Below, piece by piece: positions 1-10,674 of a stretch of DNA of 64,000 bases (positions within the stretch are counted from its first letter, which is position 1; each line of letters begins with the position of its first letter). This DNA comes from Siphonodentalium dalli (lineage: Eukaryota; Mollusca; Scaphopoda; Gadilida; Siphonodentaliidae). Location: positions 179,843,956 through 179,907,955 of the forward strand of contig CP136063.1 of the NCBI GenBank assembly GCA_032622095.1, given 5' to 3'. The notes beneath the pieces were generated by a model. The model did not search any database. It saw nothing but the letters and a program-made list of their open reading frames with translations, and was not told the DNA's origin. Position numbers and translations under genes: made by a program.

Positions 1-95
1 GTGGTGTGAGATTTCCCATTAATTTTGTGCTGGCATGACATTTCCAACTGTTGAACATTTTGACCAAAGTTTGGGGTGGGGGTAATCTTTTAAAA
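1..95 (-). mobile_element. hAT-like MITE fragment
   Basis: The reverse complement of this stretch matches the interior of the complete MITE at 14224-14535: the block around ACCCCCACCCCAAACTTTGG, then CAACAGTTGGAAATGTCATG. The copy is cut by the window edge or truncated, so no termini are visible. It is non-coding. Confidence 0.65.
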
Positions 96-1030
96 CATCA
101 GTCATTCCCTTATGCATAATTCCCATTATACAACCACGTTTTAACCTGATATAATATTTGCATTTTATAGGTTGCTCTCTATTAATCTAATAAATTACAC
201 AATTTTCAGAAAAGCAGTTTGGGGCCTGTATATCAAAGCGTAATTGGACGCTCTTTATTTAGCCATAGGACTATACTTGCCATGAAGTTTTCAACTTATA
301 TAATTATATAATCAACCAAATTCTTTAATCGTGAGTTTTTTTTCCGTTTAAAACGCCTTTTATTGTGGCAATCAGTGGTTTTGGTTGACATATCACGCAT
401 ATGTCCTACTGACTAAACGCTCTTTATATTGGGTAGGACATATCACTATTACTCAAATACAAGGGCTGATGATATCATAGATAATTAAGTCAGGCAATTA
501 TCGCTCTTTAATTATCCAGTGGGCGCTTTATTTTGTTTATTAATAGGGCTGCTGATATAAAAGTTAAATATATCGGCATAAAATAACCGAATAGGTTTAC
601 GATTCATAAAGAAATTATAAAATAGTACACGCTCTGTATTGTAGACATCAGTTAATAGTCCAGTGCACTTATTGTGTCACTTCAAACTAATTGCAACACA
701 AAATGTCTCAGTGGGAATATGTACATTACCCCATCACAAACAACATATTAAAATCCAAAAGATTCAAGACAGGCGAAATTGATGAATTTTGTGAAACAAA
801 TTTGTCAACATTTGGAAAAATACTCAATTTATGGTTTTTCAAGAATGTTTATAAGAACTTTATTTCACAAGGCCTTCCATTTGTATATCCATTTTGTAGA
901 GTACACAATCCTGATTACAGAACAGAAAACCTTTTCGAGATACGTTGAGTATTTTTCGAGTTATGTGCCTCCAATAATATTCAATCGCATGAATCGCCAT
1001 TCAGTTACGGGCAGTCTATCCCCCAATTGA
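96..1030. other. Gene-free AT-rich stretch with recurring CGCTCTTTAT motif
   Basis: No supported gene. Short open frames at 691-948 and 779-1030 overlap, lack recognisable domains and look like chance. The motif CGCTCTTTAT or a close variant occurs near 249, 418, 502 and 630. Its reverse complement, ATAAAGAGCG, recurs in the duplicated block at 23390-23585, so this is probably a relic of the same repeat family. Confidence 0.5.
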
Positions 1031-1031
1031 T

Positions 1032-1128
1032 CGGCAACGTGCTCAGTGGATTAGCGGGCACCAACATTGACTGACCGGTGTAATCCTTTAAGTAGATCAC
1101 GTATGTTCAAATCCTAACCAACGACTAA
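1032..1128 (+). repeat. tRNA-like SINE head (degenerate)
   Basis: The segment holds a box-A-like GCTCAGTGGATTAGCGGG near 1041 and a box-B-like TGTTCAAATCC near 1112, followed by CTAACCAACG. The order and spacing resemble a long-variable-arm (Ser/Leu-type) tRNA. The cloverleaf is too degenerate for a functional tRNA, so a tRNA-derived SINE head or tRNA pseudogene is the better reading. No SINE tail was recognised. Confidence 0.42.
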
Positions 1129-1169
1129 ATTCGAACCAGTACTGTCAAATACTTCTCTTATAATTATAG

Positions 1170-1665
1170 AATAGATACCTTTCGCATCATGAACGACGAC
1201 AGAAAATTATTACGAATAGCTATTTTAGAGGTAATTTTTTTCGGACGGTCCAAAAACTTTTCGCATAATTGACTACTTCGAGTCCGTTTGTGAGAAAATC
1301 GTGATTATTTCGTTCTTAATTGTGTTTGTTAGCATGTCATAGCTTAGCGCTTTGTGTTTCGCAAGATTATCGTGTTTCACGGCGACGAGTAATTTGATAG
1401 CCAATAATAGATAAACAAAATAAGGCCACATGTCTATTACAATTTAAGGACATAATCTAAAAGTCATCTCCAACATTGAGTAGCTGAGAAACGATCGCGA
1501 TCTTATTACTATATGATGTATTTATGAGTTTTGTTGAAAATACAAAACCGTAATCGAAATGGGTAGGAAAAAACGACAACAAATAGAAGAACACAAATTC
1601 TAGTGACGCAGTACCCTATTTTTAATAATTATCTGGTGTCGTTCATTATGCGAAATGTGTCTATT
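1170..1665. mobile_element. Short TIR element (MITE-like), ~496 bp
   Basis: Inverted terminal repeats of about 45 bp: the left end reads AATAGATACCTTTCGCATCA and the right end reads, on the complement, AATAGACACATTTCGCATAA. Both continue with GAACGAC and an ATTATTA tract. The interior has no open frame. No clear target duplication was seen, so the superfamily is not assigned. Confidence 0.6.
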
Positions 1666-2518
1666 GTACAGACAACTTCACTCTTATATCACAAAATAAT
1701 GAGTTTTCAGTCACTTATACAAGGTTGGTGACAATCATTAAAAAAAACTTTCTATCCTGATGTTTCACACATGTCATATTTTGTAAACAAACACAATCGA
1801 TGACTTCACACACGGAAAGCTTAGAAAACTGAATATTGTAAAACACAGCCCCGTTCTCGTTCCAGATTCCGAATTAAAGATATTTCGGCTGTATGGGTGA
1901 CATCATGGCTTCATAGATTAGTCGTATCAATAGTCTTCGTGTACTTCATGTACAGCGTATTCTGTAAGTATGAATCATTAATCCGTTATACACTAAATAC
2001 TCATTGACGAGTAGTTATTCCTTAGGAAATGTTCAGAAAAAATGAGTTCAAACTTATTATCTGCACATTTCCCACCAATGAATAGAATCCGTCTGTTCAT
2101 CCATCCAGATGAAAAATAGACCATTCCAATGTATACATTTATAACTTAATGGTATAATCAATTCATTATAGAAAGGGTTATAATCATACATGCCCGCGTT
2201 CAATGCGTGTCAAATGTATCTGTGTTCATTTATATGTTCACACTGCATGGCTGTTCCGGAACATGAACACGTAGGGCTAATGGATTAATGTATAATGGTT
2301 CATTTTTATTTTTATTTTCATTAACAATTTTCATTAAATGAAAAACAGCAATGATTACTATCCAATGATATTGCAGCACAATATTGTTGTTGATATTGCA
2401 ATGCCATATACGTACAAGTTTAATTTGATTGTATGACCACTGACCAGGGGAGCTAGATGCCAGAAAGGAATTTATTTCAAGGGAGATGGCAGGATGACGA
2501 TCAGAAGGTCACGCCACC
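1666..2518. other. Gene-free stretch
   Basis: No coding frame or RNA gene is supported. The stretch around 1985-2040 (CATTGACGAGTAGTTATTCC and the following bases) resembles 26385-26440, so part of it is dispersed repeat. Confidence 0.4.
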
Positions 2519-2584
2519 TCATGCCACCTTTACCATTTTTACCATTCTTATACACAACAAAGAACTTGAACTTGAGCACTCAAA

Positions 2585-2865
2585 AGTCATATCGTCATAA
2601 TTGTTTACATCGTCATAATCATCATAATCTTTTATCATCATTAAAATGACCATCATCACTATTATCATCGTCGTCGTTATCATAATCATCATCATCCTCA
2701 TCGTCACCTTCATCACCAGCAGCATTATCATCGTCACCGGCATCAATACTCTATATACATACATATAGGCATACATCATAATTGTCTACACCGTCAACAT
2801 CTGTAGTATCATCACCGTCGTCATCGACATCATCCGTCGTCATCACTCTTTGCATTGCACTCAGC
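2585..2865 (+). repeat. Interrupted CAT/CGT trinucleotide tract
   Basis: Runs of CAT, CGT and AAT triplets dominate this segment and create an open frame on the minus strand by lacking stops. It lies about 100 bp left of fold-back element FB1. A similar CAT tract lies just right of FB1 at 8046-8095. Confidence 0.75.
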
Positions 2866-3002
2866 TAAATCGTATATGTTCTATATATGAGCCACATTGT
2901 TCTTGGCCATGCAAAAACTAAATATTGGTGTCAGTACCATACTCATTATAACCGTGAGCAAATATTAGTATGGAACGCCTCAGCTGCCGTATGTGGCGTT
3001 TC

Positions 3003-4465
3003 GCCATTATATATGTTAGGTCGTCTCGTCATTATATAAAGTGGTTTCACCATTATGTGAGGTCATCTCGTCATGATATGAAGTCGTTTCGCCATTATCT
3101 GAGGTCGTCTCGTCGTGATATAAAGTCGTTTCGCCATTATGTTAGGTAGTTTTGTATTTATATGAAGTCTCCTCTCCAATATATAAAGTGGTTACACCAT
3201 TATGTTAGGTCGTGTCTTATGGTGTGGTTTCCATATTATATTAGGTCGTATCGTCGTTTTACCATTATATGAAGTCGTTTCATCATTATATAAAGTCGTT
3301 TTTTCATTATATAAAGTCGTTTCACCATTATGTGAGGTCGTGTCGTCATTATAGAAAGTTGTTTCACCATTGTGTGAGGTCGTCTGGTCATTATATAAAA
3401 TGGGTTCACCATTATGTGAGGTTGTCTCGTCATGATATAAAATCGTTCGCCATTATCCGAGGCGTCTCGTCATGATATAAAGTCGTTTCGTCATTATGTG
3501 AGATCGTTTCGTCATTATGTGAGGTTGTTTCGTCATGATATAAAGTCGCCACTATGTGAGGTCGTTTGTCTTTATATGAAGTCTCCTCTCCAATATATAA
3601 AGTGGTTACACCATTATGTTAGGTCGTGACTTATGAGGTGGTTTCCATATTATATTAGGTCGTATCGTCATTATATAAAGTCGTTTTACAATTATATGAA
3701 GTCGTTTCATCATTATATAAAGTCGTTTCGTCATTATATAAAGTCGTTTCACCATTATGTGAGGTCGTCTCGTCATTATATAAAGTCGTTTCACCATTAT
3801 GTGAGATAGTCTCGTCATTATATAAAGTGGTTTCACCATTATGTGAGGTCGTGTCATCAGGGGCGTGGCTATAGAGGGTCTCCGTTGGCGGGGGTGTCCA
3901 CTTTTGAAAGTCCAACAGCAGTAGGTATGAAATTTCCAACTGTTGAAACACTTCCCAACCCCAACCCCCTGACGCCACGTCTATGTGTGTCGTCATGATA
4001 TGAAGTCGTTTCGCCATTATGTGAGGTCGTGTCATCATTATATAAAGTGGGTTCACCATTGTGTGAGGTCGTCTGGTCATTATATAAAGTGGTTTCACCA
4101 TTATGTGAGGTCGTGTCGTCATTATAGAAAGTTGTTTCACCATTGTGTGAGGTCGTCTGGTCATTATATAAAGTGGGTTCACCATTATGTGAGTTCGTGT
4201 CGTCATGATATAAAGTCGTTTCGCCATTATGCGAGGTCGTGTCGTCATTATAGAAAGTGGTTTCACCATTATGTGAGGTAGACTCGTCATGATATAAAGT
4301 CGTTTCGCCATTATGTGAGGTCGTTTCGTCATTATATAAAGTCGTTTCACCATTATGTGAGGTCGTGTCATCATTATAGAAAGTGGTTACACCATTATGT
4401 TAGGTCGTCTGGTCATGATATAAAGTCGTTTCGTCATTATGTGAGGTCCTCTCGTCATGGTATAA
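3003..4465 (-). repeat. FB1 left arm: 42-bp minisatellite array
   Basis: Tandem 42-bp units in the orientation CACCATTATGTGAGGTCGTC / TCGTCATTATATAAAGTCG. They are the reverse complement of the right-arm units. Array length implies roughly 30 units, several degenerate, for example the TTATGAGGTGG and CTCCTCTCCAATATATAAAG variants. Because 42 is a multiple of three, several frames stay open across the array. These frames encode only repeats and should not be called genes. Confidence 0.9.
3858..3985 (+). mobile_element. hAT-like MITE inserted in FB1 left arm
   Basis: A ~128-bp segment interrupts the 42-bp array. It starts CAGGGGCGTGGC, ends near GACGCCACGTC, and includes AAATTTCCAACTGTTGAAAC, a block shared with the MITE at 14224-14535. 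There is no equivalent interruption in the right arm, so it entered after the fold-back formed. Confidence 0.7.
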
Positions 4466-4745
4466 AGTCGGAATCTGAAGCGGATTAAAGATAAAAGCTT
4501 GTAATCATGCACAGTTTCTATTTATGATTTTATTGAGTCGGGAATGGCATAACCTCGACAAATCATCGGCACTGGGAACTGACGCCAAGAACGATAATAC
4601 AGAAAATAACCTCGAATGACTGTTTGGTGACAAAATAGTCCCTTTTTTTCACATGGCAGTAATGCTATAATGTTTTGTTCAGTCTTTCGTCTGTTGGCGT
4701 GCCATTTCCGAGTTATCATTTTAACATTTCCGGGGACACACTATA
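4466..4745. repeat. FB1 left unique inverted module
   Basis: Non-satellite sequence whose reverse complement is at 6000-6310. Shared blocks include GCGGATTAAAGATAA, AATCATGCACAGTTTCTATT, GGCATAACCTCGACAAATCA, CCAAGAACGATAATACAGAA and TGTTTGGTGACAAAATA. It forms the inner part of the fold-back arm. The right copy carries a small insertion (ACGCGCACTTGTAGTATAAT region, 6119-6140). Confidence 0.85.
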
Positions 4746-6003
4746 AAGGGTAACCGGACATTTCCCCACCGGACATTTCCCCATCCGCTCTGAAATTGGT
4801 GTAAGCGGGGTGTAATGTGACGTTAGGTCCGTTGTTTCTCAATGTACATGAATGAAATTTGGTATATATGTCCGGGTGAGACATGGAATACACTATCGTT
4901 TGAATTGTTTTTAAATTCACAATTTTTTTGATTTTATTCAACTTTTTCGTTCTGGAGCGCACTAAAAAGTGTTTGCGGCTGGCTCCAATTAAAAGGTATA
5001 AGCGGCGTATGTGCTTTGCGTTATAGGTAATCGGATTAACTAATTGATGACTGTAGACTATTTGTGTTAGGTGTTTTGTATCATTTGAAGTTTTTGGTGG
5101 TTTGATACCGAGACCACTATTTGAATATCAATGTGCACTTCATAAACTTAATTGAATTTGCTATAGTATATCTTTGTCATGCATTGAGTTTGATATCTTT
5201 TTTTTTAGCATTTATAAATCATGTTTGTGTGTCTCATGTTTGTTATTATTTTATTATTATTTAACAAATTTATCATTTAAAATAAATGTATTTACTTTCT
5301 AAATTGTTATTTCCCCCAAAACCTAAAATGCCCCAAAAACGCCTAACACACATTAGTCTGGAGTCGCCAATTAGTTAATCCGATTACCTATAACGCTAAG
5401 CACATAAGCCGCTTACACATTTTAATTGCATGGAACCGGCCGCTTAAACTTTATAGTGTGCTTCAGAACGAAAAAGTTGAATAAAATCAACACATTTGTG
5501 AATTTAAAAACAGTTCAAACGTTAATGTATTCCATATCCTAACCCGTGTAAGCGGCCGGCTCTAAAATAAAAGGTGTAAGCGGATGTGATGTCACATTAT
5601 CTCCTTTGTTTATAAATGGATATGAATGAATTTTGGTATATATGTCCGGGTTAGGACATGAAATACATTAACGTTTGAGTTGTTTTTAAATGCACAAATG
5701 TGTTGATTTTATTCAACTTTTTCTTTCTGAAGCACACTGTAAAGTGTAAGCGGCCGGTTCCATGCAATTAAAAGGTATAAGCAGTTTATGTGCTTAGCGT
5801 TATAGGTAATCGGATTAACTAACTGGCTACTAATCTGGCGAATTTGTGACTTTAAAAACAATTCAAACGTTAGTGTATTCCATAAATAACTCCCCCGGAC
5901 ATATATACCAAATTTCATTATATCCATTGAGAAACAACGGACCTAACGCTTACACCTTTTATTTGGAGCCGACCTAGCTCGGCTACGGCTTACACTTTAT
6001 AGT
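4746..6003. repeat. FB1 core: nested palindromic modules
   Basis: The core is built from two short modules repeated in both orientations. Module b (around GGTATATATGTCCGGGT, ATTCCAT and CGTTTGAATTG) occurs at 4829-4925(+), ~5495-5550(-), 5603-5700(+) and 5833-5945(-). Module a (AAAAGGTATAAGCGG, GCGTTATAGGTAATCGGATT) occurs at 4960-5045(+), 5371-5470(-) and 5730-5822(+). The paired a modules enclose a 5046-5370 spacer with its own short inverted ends (TGTGTTAGG). No protein is encoded. Confidence 0.75.
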
Positions 6004-6340
6004 GTGTCCCCGAAAATGTTCAGGGTAATTCAAAATGATAACTCGGAAATGGCACGCCAACTACGAAAGACTGAACAAAAAACATTATAGCATTACTGCT
6101 ATGTGAAAAAAGGGACGACGCGCACTTGTAGTATAATTATTTTGTCACCAAACAGTCATTCGAGGGTATTTTCTGTATTATCGTTCTTGGCGTCAGTTCG
6201 TAGTGCCGATGATTTGTCGAGGTTATGCCATTCCCAACTCAATCAAACCCGAAATAGAAACTGTGCATGATTACAAGTTGTTATCTTTAATCCGCTTCAG
6301 ATTCCGATATTTTACATCAACATATCATAAAGAAATATCG
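6004..6340. repeat. FB1 right unique inverted module
   Basis: Reverse-complement partner of 4466-4745. It contains CACTTTATAGTGTGTCCCCG at its inner edge, matching CGGGGACACACTATAAAG at the left, and ends with CCGCTTCAGATTCCGATAT before the right array begins. A 192-residue frame starting at 6203 runs from here into the satellite and is an artefact of its 42-bp period. Confidence 0.82.
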
Positions 6341-6344
6341 TATA

Positions 6345-7935
6345 ATGAAGTTACCACATCATATAATGGCGAAACGACTTTATATCACGACGAAACGACC
6401 TCACATAATGGTCTAACCACTTTATATAATGACGAAACGACTTCATATAATGGTGAAACGACTTTATATCACGACGAGACGACCTCACATAATGGTGAAA
6501 CCACTTTATATCATGACGAGACGACCTCACATAATGGTGAAACGACTTTATATAATGACGAGACGACCTCACATAATGGTGAAACCACTTTATATCATGA
6601 CGAGACGACCTCACATAATGGTGAAACGACTTTATATCATGATGAGACGACCTCGTGTAATGGTGAAACCACTTTATATCACGACGAGACGACCTCACAT
6701 AATGGTGAAACCACTTTATATCATGACGAGACGACCCCACATAATGGTGAAACCACTTTATATAATGACGAGACGACCTAACATAATGGTCTAACCACTT
6801 TATATCATGACGAGACGACCTCACATAATGGTGAAACCACTTTATATAATGACGAAACGACTTCATTTAATGGTGAAACGACTTTATATCATGACGAGAC
6901 GACCTAACATAATGGTGAAACCACTTTATATCACGACGAGACGACCTCACATAATGGTGAAACCACTTTATATAATGACGAGACGACCTAACATAATGGT
7001 CTAACGACTTTATATCATGACGAGACGACCTCACATAATGGTGAAACCACTTTATATAATGACGAGACGACCTAACATAATGGTCTAACCACTTTATATC
7101 ATGACGAGACGACCTCACATAATGGTGAAACCACTTTATATCACGACGAGACGACCTAACATAATGGTCTAACCACTTTATATAATGACGAGTATACCTT
7201 ACATAATGGTGAAACGACTTTATGTCATGACGAGACGACCTCACATAATGGTGAAACGACATTATATAATGACGAGACGACCTCGTATAATGGCGAAACG
7301 ACTTTATATAATGACGAGACGACCTCGTATAATGGTGAAACGACTTTATATAATGACGAGACGACCTCATATAATGGTGAAACGACTTTATATAATGACG
7401 AGACGACCTCATATAATAGCGAAATGACTTTATATCATGACGAGACGACCTCACATAATGGCGAAACGACTTTATATCATTATGAGACGACCTAATGTAT
7501 TATGGAAAACACCTCATACGAAACGACCTAATATAATAGTATAAGTACTTTATATAAAGACAAGACGACCTCACATAGTGGCGACTTTATATCACGAGGA
7601 GACGACCTCATATAATGGCGAAACGACTTTATATCACGACGAGACGACCTCACATAATGGCGAAACGACTTTATATAATGACGAAACGACTTTATATAAT
7701 GATGAAATGACTTCATATTATGGTAAAACGACCTAATATAATATGGAAACCACTTCATACGAAACGACCTAACATAATGGTGTAACCACTTTATATATTG
7801 GAGAGGAGACTTCATATAAAGACAAAGCGACCTCACATAATGGTGAAACGACTTTATAGCATGACGAGACGACCTCACATAATGGTGAAACCACTTTATA
7901 TAATGACGAGACGACCTCACATAATGGCGAAACAC
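6345..7935 (+). repeat. FB1 right arm: 42-bp minisatellite array
   Basis: Units follow the consensus AATGGTGAAACCACTTTATA + TCATGACGAGACGACCTCAC + AT (42 bp). Array length implies just under 40 units. Each 42-mer is itself a diverged dimer of ~21 bp: CACATAATGGTGAAACGACTT and TATATCATGACGAGACGACCT align in register over most positions. Units near 7740-7800 are degenerate and mirror the degenerate units near 3180 and 3600 in the left arm. Confidence 0.9.
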
Positions 7936-8040
7936 CACATAAGGCAGCTGATGCGTTCCATACATTAGCAACAACAGCAACAACAATATAACCAGTAATA
8001 ACACATCAGTCGTAGCATAGGCATTATATAATAATAGTAA

Positions 8041-8095
8041 TAATCATCATCAATATCATCATCATCCTCATCATCATCCTCATCATCATCATAGT
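8041..8095 (-). repeat. (GAT)n microsatellite, probable LINE 3' tail
   Basis: CAT triplets on the plus strand, read as GAT/GATGAG on the minus strand, lie immediately downstream of the LINE C-terminal relic at 8101-8391(-). Simple-repeat 3' tails are typical of CR1/L2-like LINEs, so this is best read as the tail of that copy. Confidence 0.55.
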
Positions 8096-8100
8096 CTTCA

Positions 8101-8391
8101 TCACAGATGTGTAATATTACTTAATGTGCTTATAATATAGTTATTAATGAACATCGATAGGTTCCGCAATGTATTAATATCGGTTTCGTTTAATATTAAA
8201 TGCATATAACACGATTCTTTGGACACAACTTTTCTATAACATTCTGATAAATATTTAATTCTAAGTTCACGAAGATTAGGATATTTCATCAGGAAGCAAT
8301 ACTCATCCCCTTGTTCCACTTTGCAAATGCTGCATAATGAATCGTTGGTAGCCATTGCTTGTTTTCGCTTTCCTTTCTTCCATCGAGTCAC
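8101..8391 (-). pseudogene. LINE reverse-transcriptase ORF, C-terminal relic
   Basis: A 96-codon frame on the minus strand contains CSICKVEQGDEYCFL, then a YPNLRELRIKYLSE block. This matches the C-terminal CxxC...E-D-E-x-HF...CPxYxxLRxKY zinc-knuckle tail common to CR1/L2-type non-LTR retrotransposon proteins. The expected EDEHHF block is altered (QGDEYCF) and the usual CP is changed to KYP. Upstream minus-strand sequence (8400-8570) could not be recognised, so the copy is 5'-truncated or too decayed. It is non-functional. Confidence 0.6.
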
Positions 8392-8399
8392 TTCTACAG

Positions 8400-9046
8400 C
8401 CAGTATGATTTGCTGTCCTCAGCCGCTGTATATGATAACTAAAAGTGTAACATTTGGATATAGACACTTTATCTTTCAAATGGGTATACCCCCCCCCCCC
8501 CCTATTACAAACTGTTTTCGTAAATTGCAGGAACGACACATAACCGGTTTGAACGATCGAGTGACCTTTTAACTTTCAATCCATATCAGAATTATTCCCT
8601 TGTTTTCCCAAATGACACCCTTCAGTTTAATATGACATAATTATATCTAGCACGCATACCGAGTTAACGTTTGAAAACCTGATGTGTCTCTTAAACAGTT
8701 CGTGTACATGTACCAGTACATTATAATGCATTGTCTCTATTGTAAGGCAGTGTTATTTGAAAAGTCCTGTTTCAATTACTGTGTACATATAATTTGAACA
8801 GAACTGCTGCTGCCTGCTGTGATATGTCACATTGTGTGTATTAAATGAGGTGGCCTATGACTGTGAAGAAACAATGTATCAAATTAACCGAGCTTGGAAC
8901 AGAGTGGTGTATTGTGTCCTATAACTGATAACTGGTTCATATGTTTATTTTATTGATTGATTGATTGCTTTATTTATTTGTTATGATCGCAGTCTCGGAA
9001 TTTATTTATAATAGGCCCGAAGGAACTATTGGCTTAAATGTGGCCA
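8400..9046. other. Gene-free stretch with poly-C run
   Basis: Contains a 12-base C run near 8490 and no supported gene. Short open frames on both strands around 8303-8572 overlap one another and are not convincing. Confidence 0.4.
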
Positions 9047-9049
9047 TAA

Positions 9050-9593
9050 GGGTGGGTTTACATTGATGTATATATGTATACAGTTCTACACGCATACTAG
9101 TGTAAACGGGTATATATATATATACATAAATGCACACATAAATAAAACGGTATTCGTTCGGGTGAGAACAAATCGTATCCGTTATAAGTCACGGTCAACA
9201 CCGAGGCACGCGACAGGCAAATCGGATTTGAGTATCGTTACTGGGGCTTGGTGTATATGTACTTAATCTATTTTTGTTTGACCCACGTATTCCAGCTTTT
9301 CCATGGCATCAGACGGCTCGTGAAGGTAAACACATTTAAGTACTTGGTATATTGTCGAGCAAACATCTGGGACGATTTTTCATATAATTTCTGAATCAGA
9401 AATAAGAAACTCGCGGTTCGTAACCAGAAGCCAGCAAGCGCAGAGTGACACACATTTTTGGTTACGGCGTCAATGCTTTCTGAAATTGTGCGTGGTGTTT
9501 GCTGATGCGGCACCAGGGACGTGGCACCCTCAACGTTGTTATTGTTCTTGTAGTTTAAAGCTCTACACATATCTACCAATGTAAACGAATCCC
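9050..9593. mobile_element. PIF/Harbinger-like non-autonomous element, ~544 bp
   Basis: Left end GGGTGGGTTTACATTGATGT and right end (complement) GGGATTCGTTTACATTGGTA form terminal inverted repeats, flanked by TAA on both sides (9047-9049, 9594-9596). Three-base TNA duplications fit the PIF/Harbinger group. The block GTTATAAGTCACGGTCAAC is shared with the insertion at 50324-51116. A 103-codon minus frame (9268-9579) inside it has no recognised domain. Confidence 0.68.
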
Positions 9594-9596
9594 TAA

Positions 9597-10640
9597 CAAT
9601 ATCGCAAGCGTGATTAATAATGAGTCAAACCGGCATGTCCGGCGATATTCTGTGTTTCCCAACACCTCTGTGGTTATTGGAAAAATAATCGCAATGTTTA
9701 ACGTTACTTGTGAGTCGTGACTATATGTGGCTTGCAACATTATGGACCAAATGCTGCTCGTGAAATACATGTGGACCATCGTTTAATTCAGGTGCAAATA
9801 ATTTAATCATAAGCTGTCGATCCATGGAATGCTACAATTGGTTGTCACACATTTAGACACTAAGGTTATTACCTACATTTATTTATTACTTTCCTCTGCA
9901 TAATTGACAGCAGCATCGAGTGATATGACCACGCTCAAATACATGTACTTCGTGCCTAAAATGTACATGGAAACTATTGCATCAGAATTCCTTCGTGTAC
10001 GCAGGGCTACAAAACCAACAAGACTCGTGCTAACTTTTGCAAAGAAATGAAATTGAAACTATAACAACTGTTCAGCCGAAATAAGTCAAAAACACGGGCA
10101 GTGCACTATAACAATTGCATGCTCACTTGTCACTAGCCAATCAAAACGTTAAACTGATGACGTCACTTGATCATTCAATAATTGGGGTAAGAGTGACAAG
10201 CGTAATCAGATTTAACTTTTAAGTGTAGTTTTCTTCGAATATAATCTCAAAGTTGTTTGCTTGCTTTACTTTAACCCTTCTACTTACGGTAGTCTCTGAT
10301 GAGAAATGACGGATAAAATTATCAAAATTGCTCTTGTTTCGGTTAGGATTATGAGTTACTAGCTGAAACAGGCTTCCTTCCCTTTATTCGGCGTCGGACG
10401 GGCATGTGATCAGTGGTAATACTCTCTCATTGCAGATTCAATAAGAAGATTCAAGCCAGATAAATGGAACATGAAAAAATCGTTGGTACGTATACTTTAA
10501 ATGAACACGTCGCTGAATTGTATTATGTCGTCGATGACAACGAGAAAAGAGGTGAAAATAAATAAGAATTTCAAACATAACTATTCAATGGAGAAATAAC
10601 TTATTGGAACATAATATTAACCATATGTTGTCCATCAAAA
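9597..10640. other. Gene-free stretch
   Basis: No supported gene or repeat. Isolated short frames (9573-9779 minus) lack recognisable features. Confidence 0.35.
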
Positions 10641-10674
10641 AGTATGGGCGGCCATTTGATCTAAGAATACGTCA

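Larger units (their letters stand above)
2968..7963. mobile_element. FB1: ~5.0 kb fold-back element with tandem-repeat arms
   Basis: The left and right halves are inverted copies of one another. The tips agree closely: left GTATGGAACGCCTCAGCTGC, right (complement) GTATGGAACGCATCAGCTGC, both continuing into TATGTGG, GTTTCGCCATTAT and then a 42-bp tandem array. The tetranucleotide ATTA abuts both ends (2964-2967 and 7964-7967), a candidate target-site duplication. Inside each array lies a unique inverted module and then a nested-palindrome core. No transposase is encoded. This is the architecture known for Foldback/Galileo/TU-type non-autonomous DNA transposons; membership in a particular superfamily is not shown. 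Confidence 0.82.

Noticed and set aside
3236-4374. Long frames full of R-P-H-I-M-V-K or S-S-R-H-Y-I-K peptides on both strands
   Set aside because: They are the 42-bp FB1 satellite read in frame; the period is a multiple of three, so open frames are automatic.
6203-7454. Repetitive proteins of 121-195 residues (T-T-L-Y-H-D-E-T-T-S-H-N-G-E)
   Set aside because: Same satellite in the right arm; mirrored frames exist on both strands and in the left arm.
2964-7967. Regarding FB1 as two CRISPR-like arrays
   Set aside because: Units are contiguous 42-mers with no unique spacers, and the DNA is clearly eukaryotic.
9512-9526. CAGGGACGTGGCACC as another hAT MITE end
   Set aside because: The sequence beyond it does not follow the MITE, and no partner end is present; probably chance or a tiny scrap.
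9268-9579. 103-residue minus frame as a transposase piece
   Set aside because: It lies in a 544-bp MITE and shows no DDE or DNA-binding motif.
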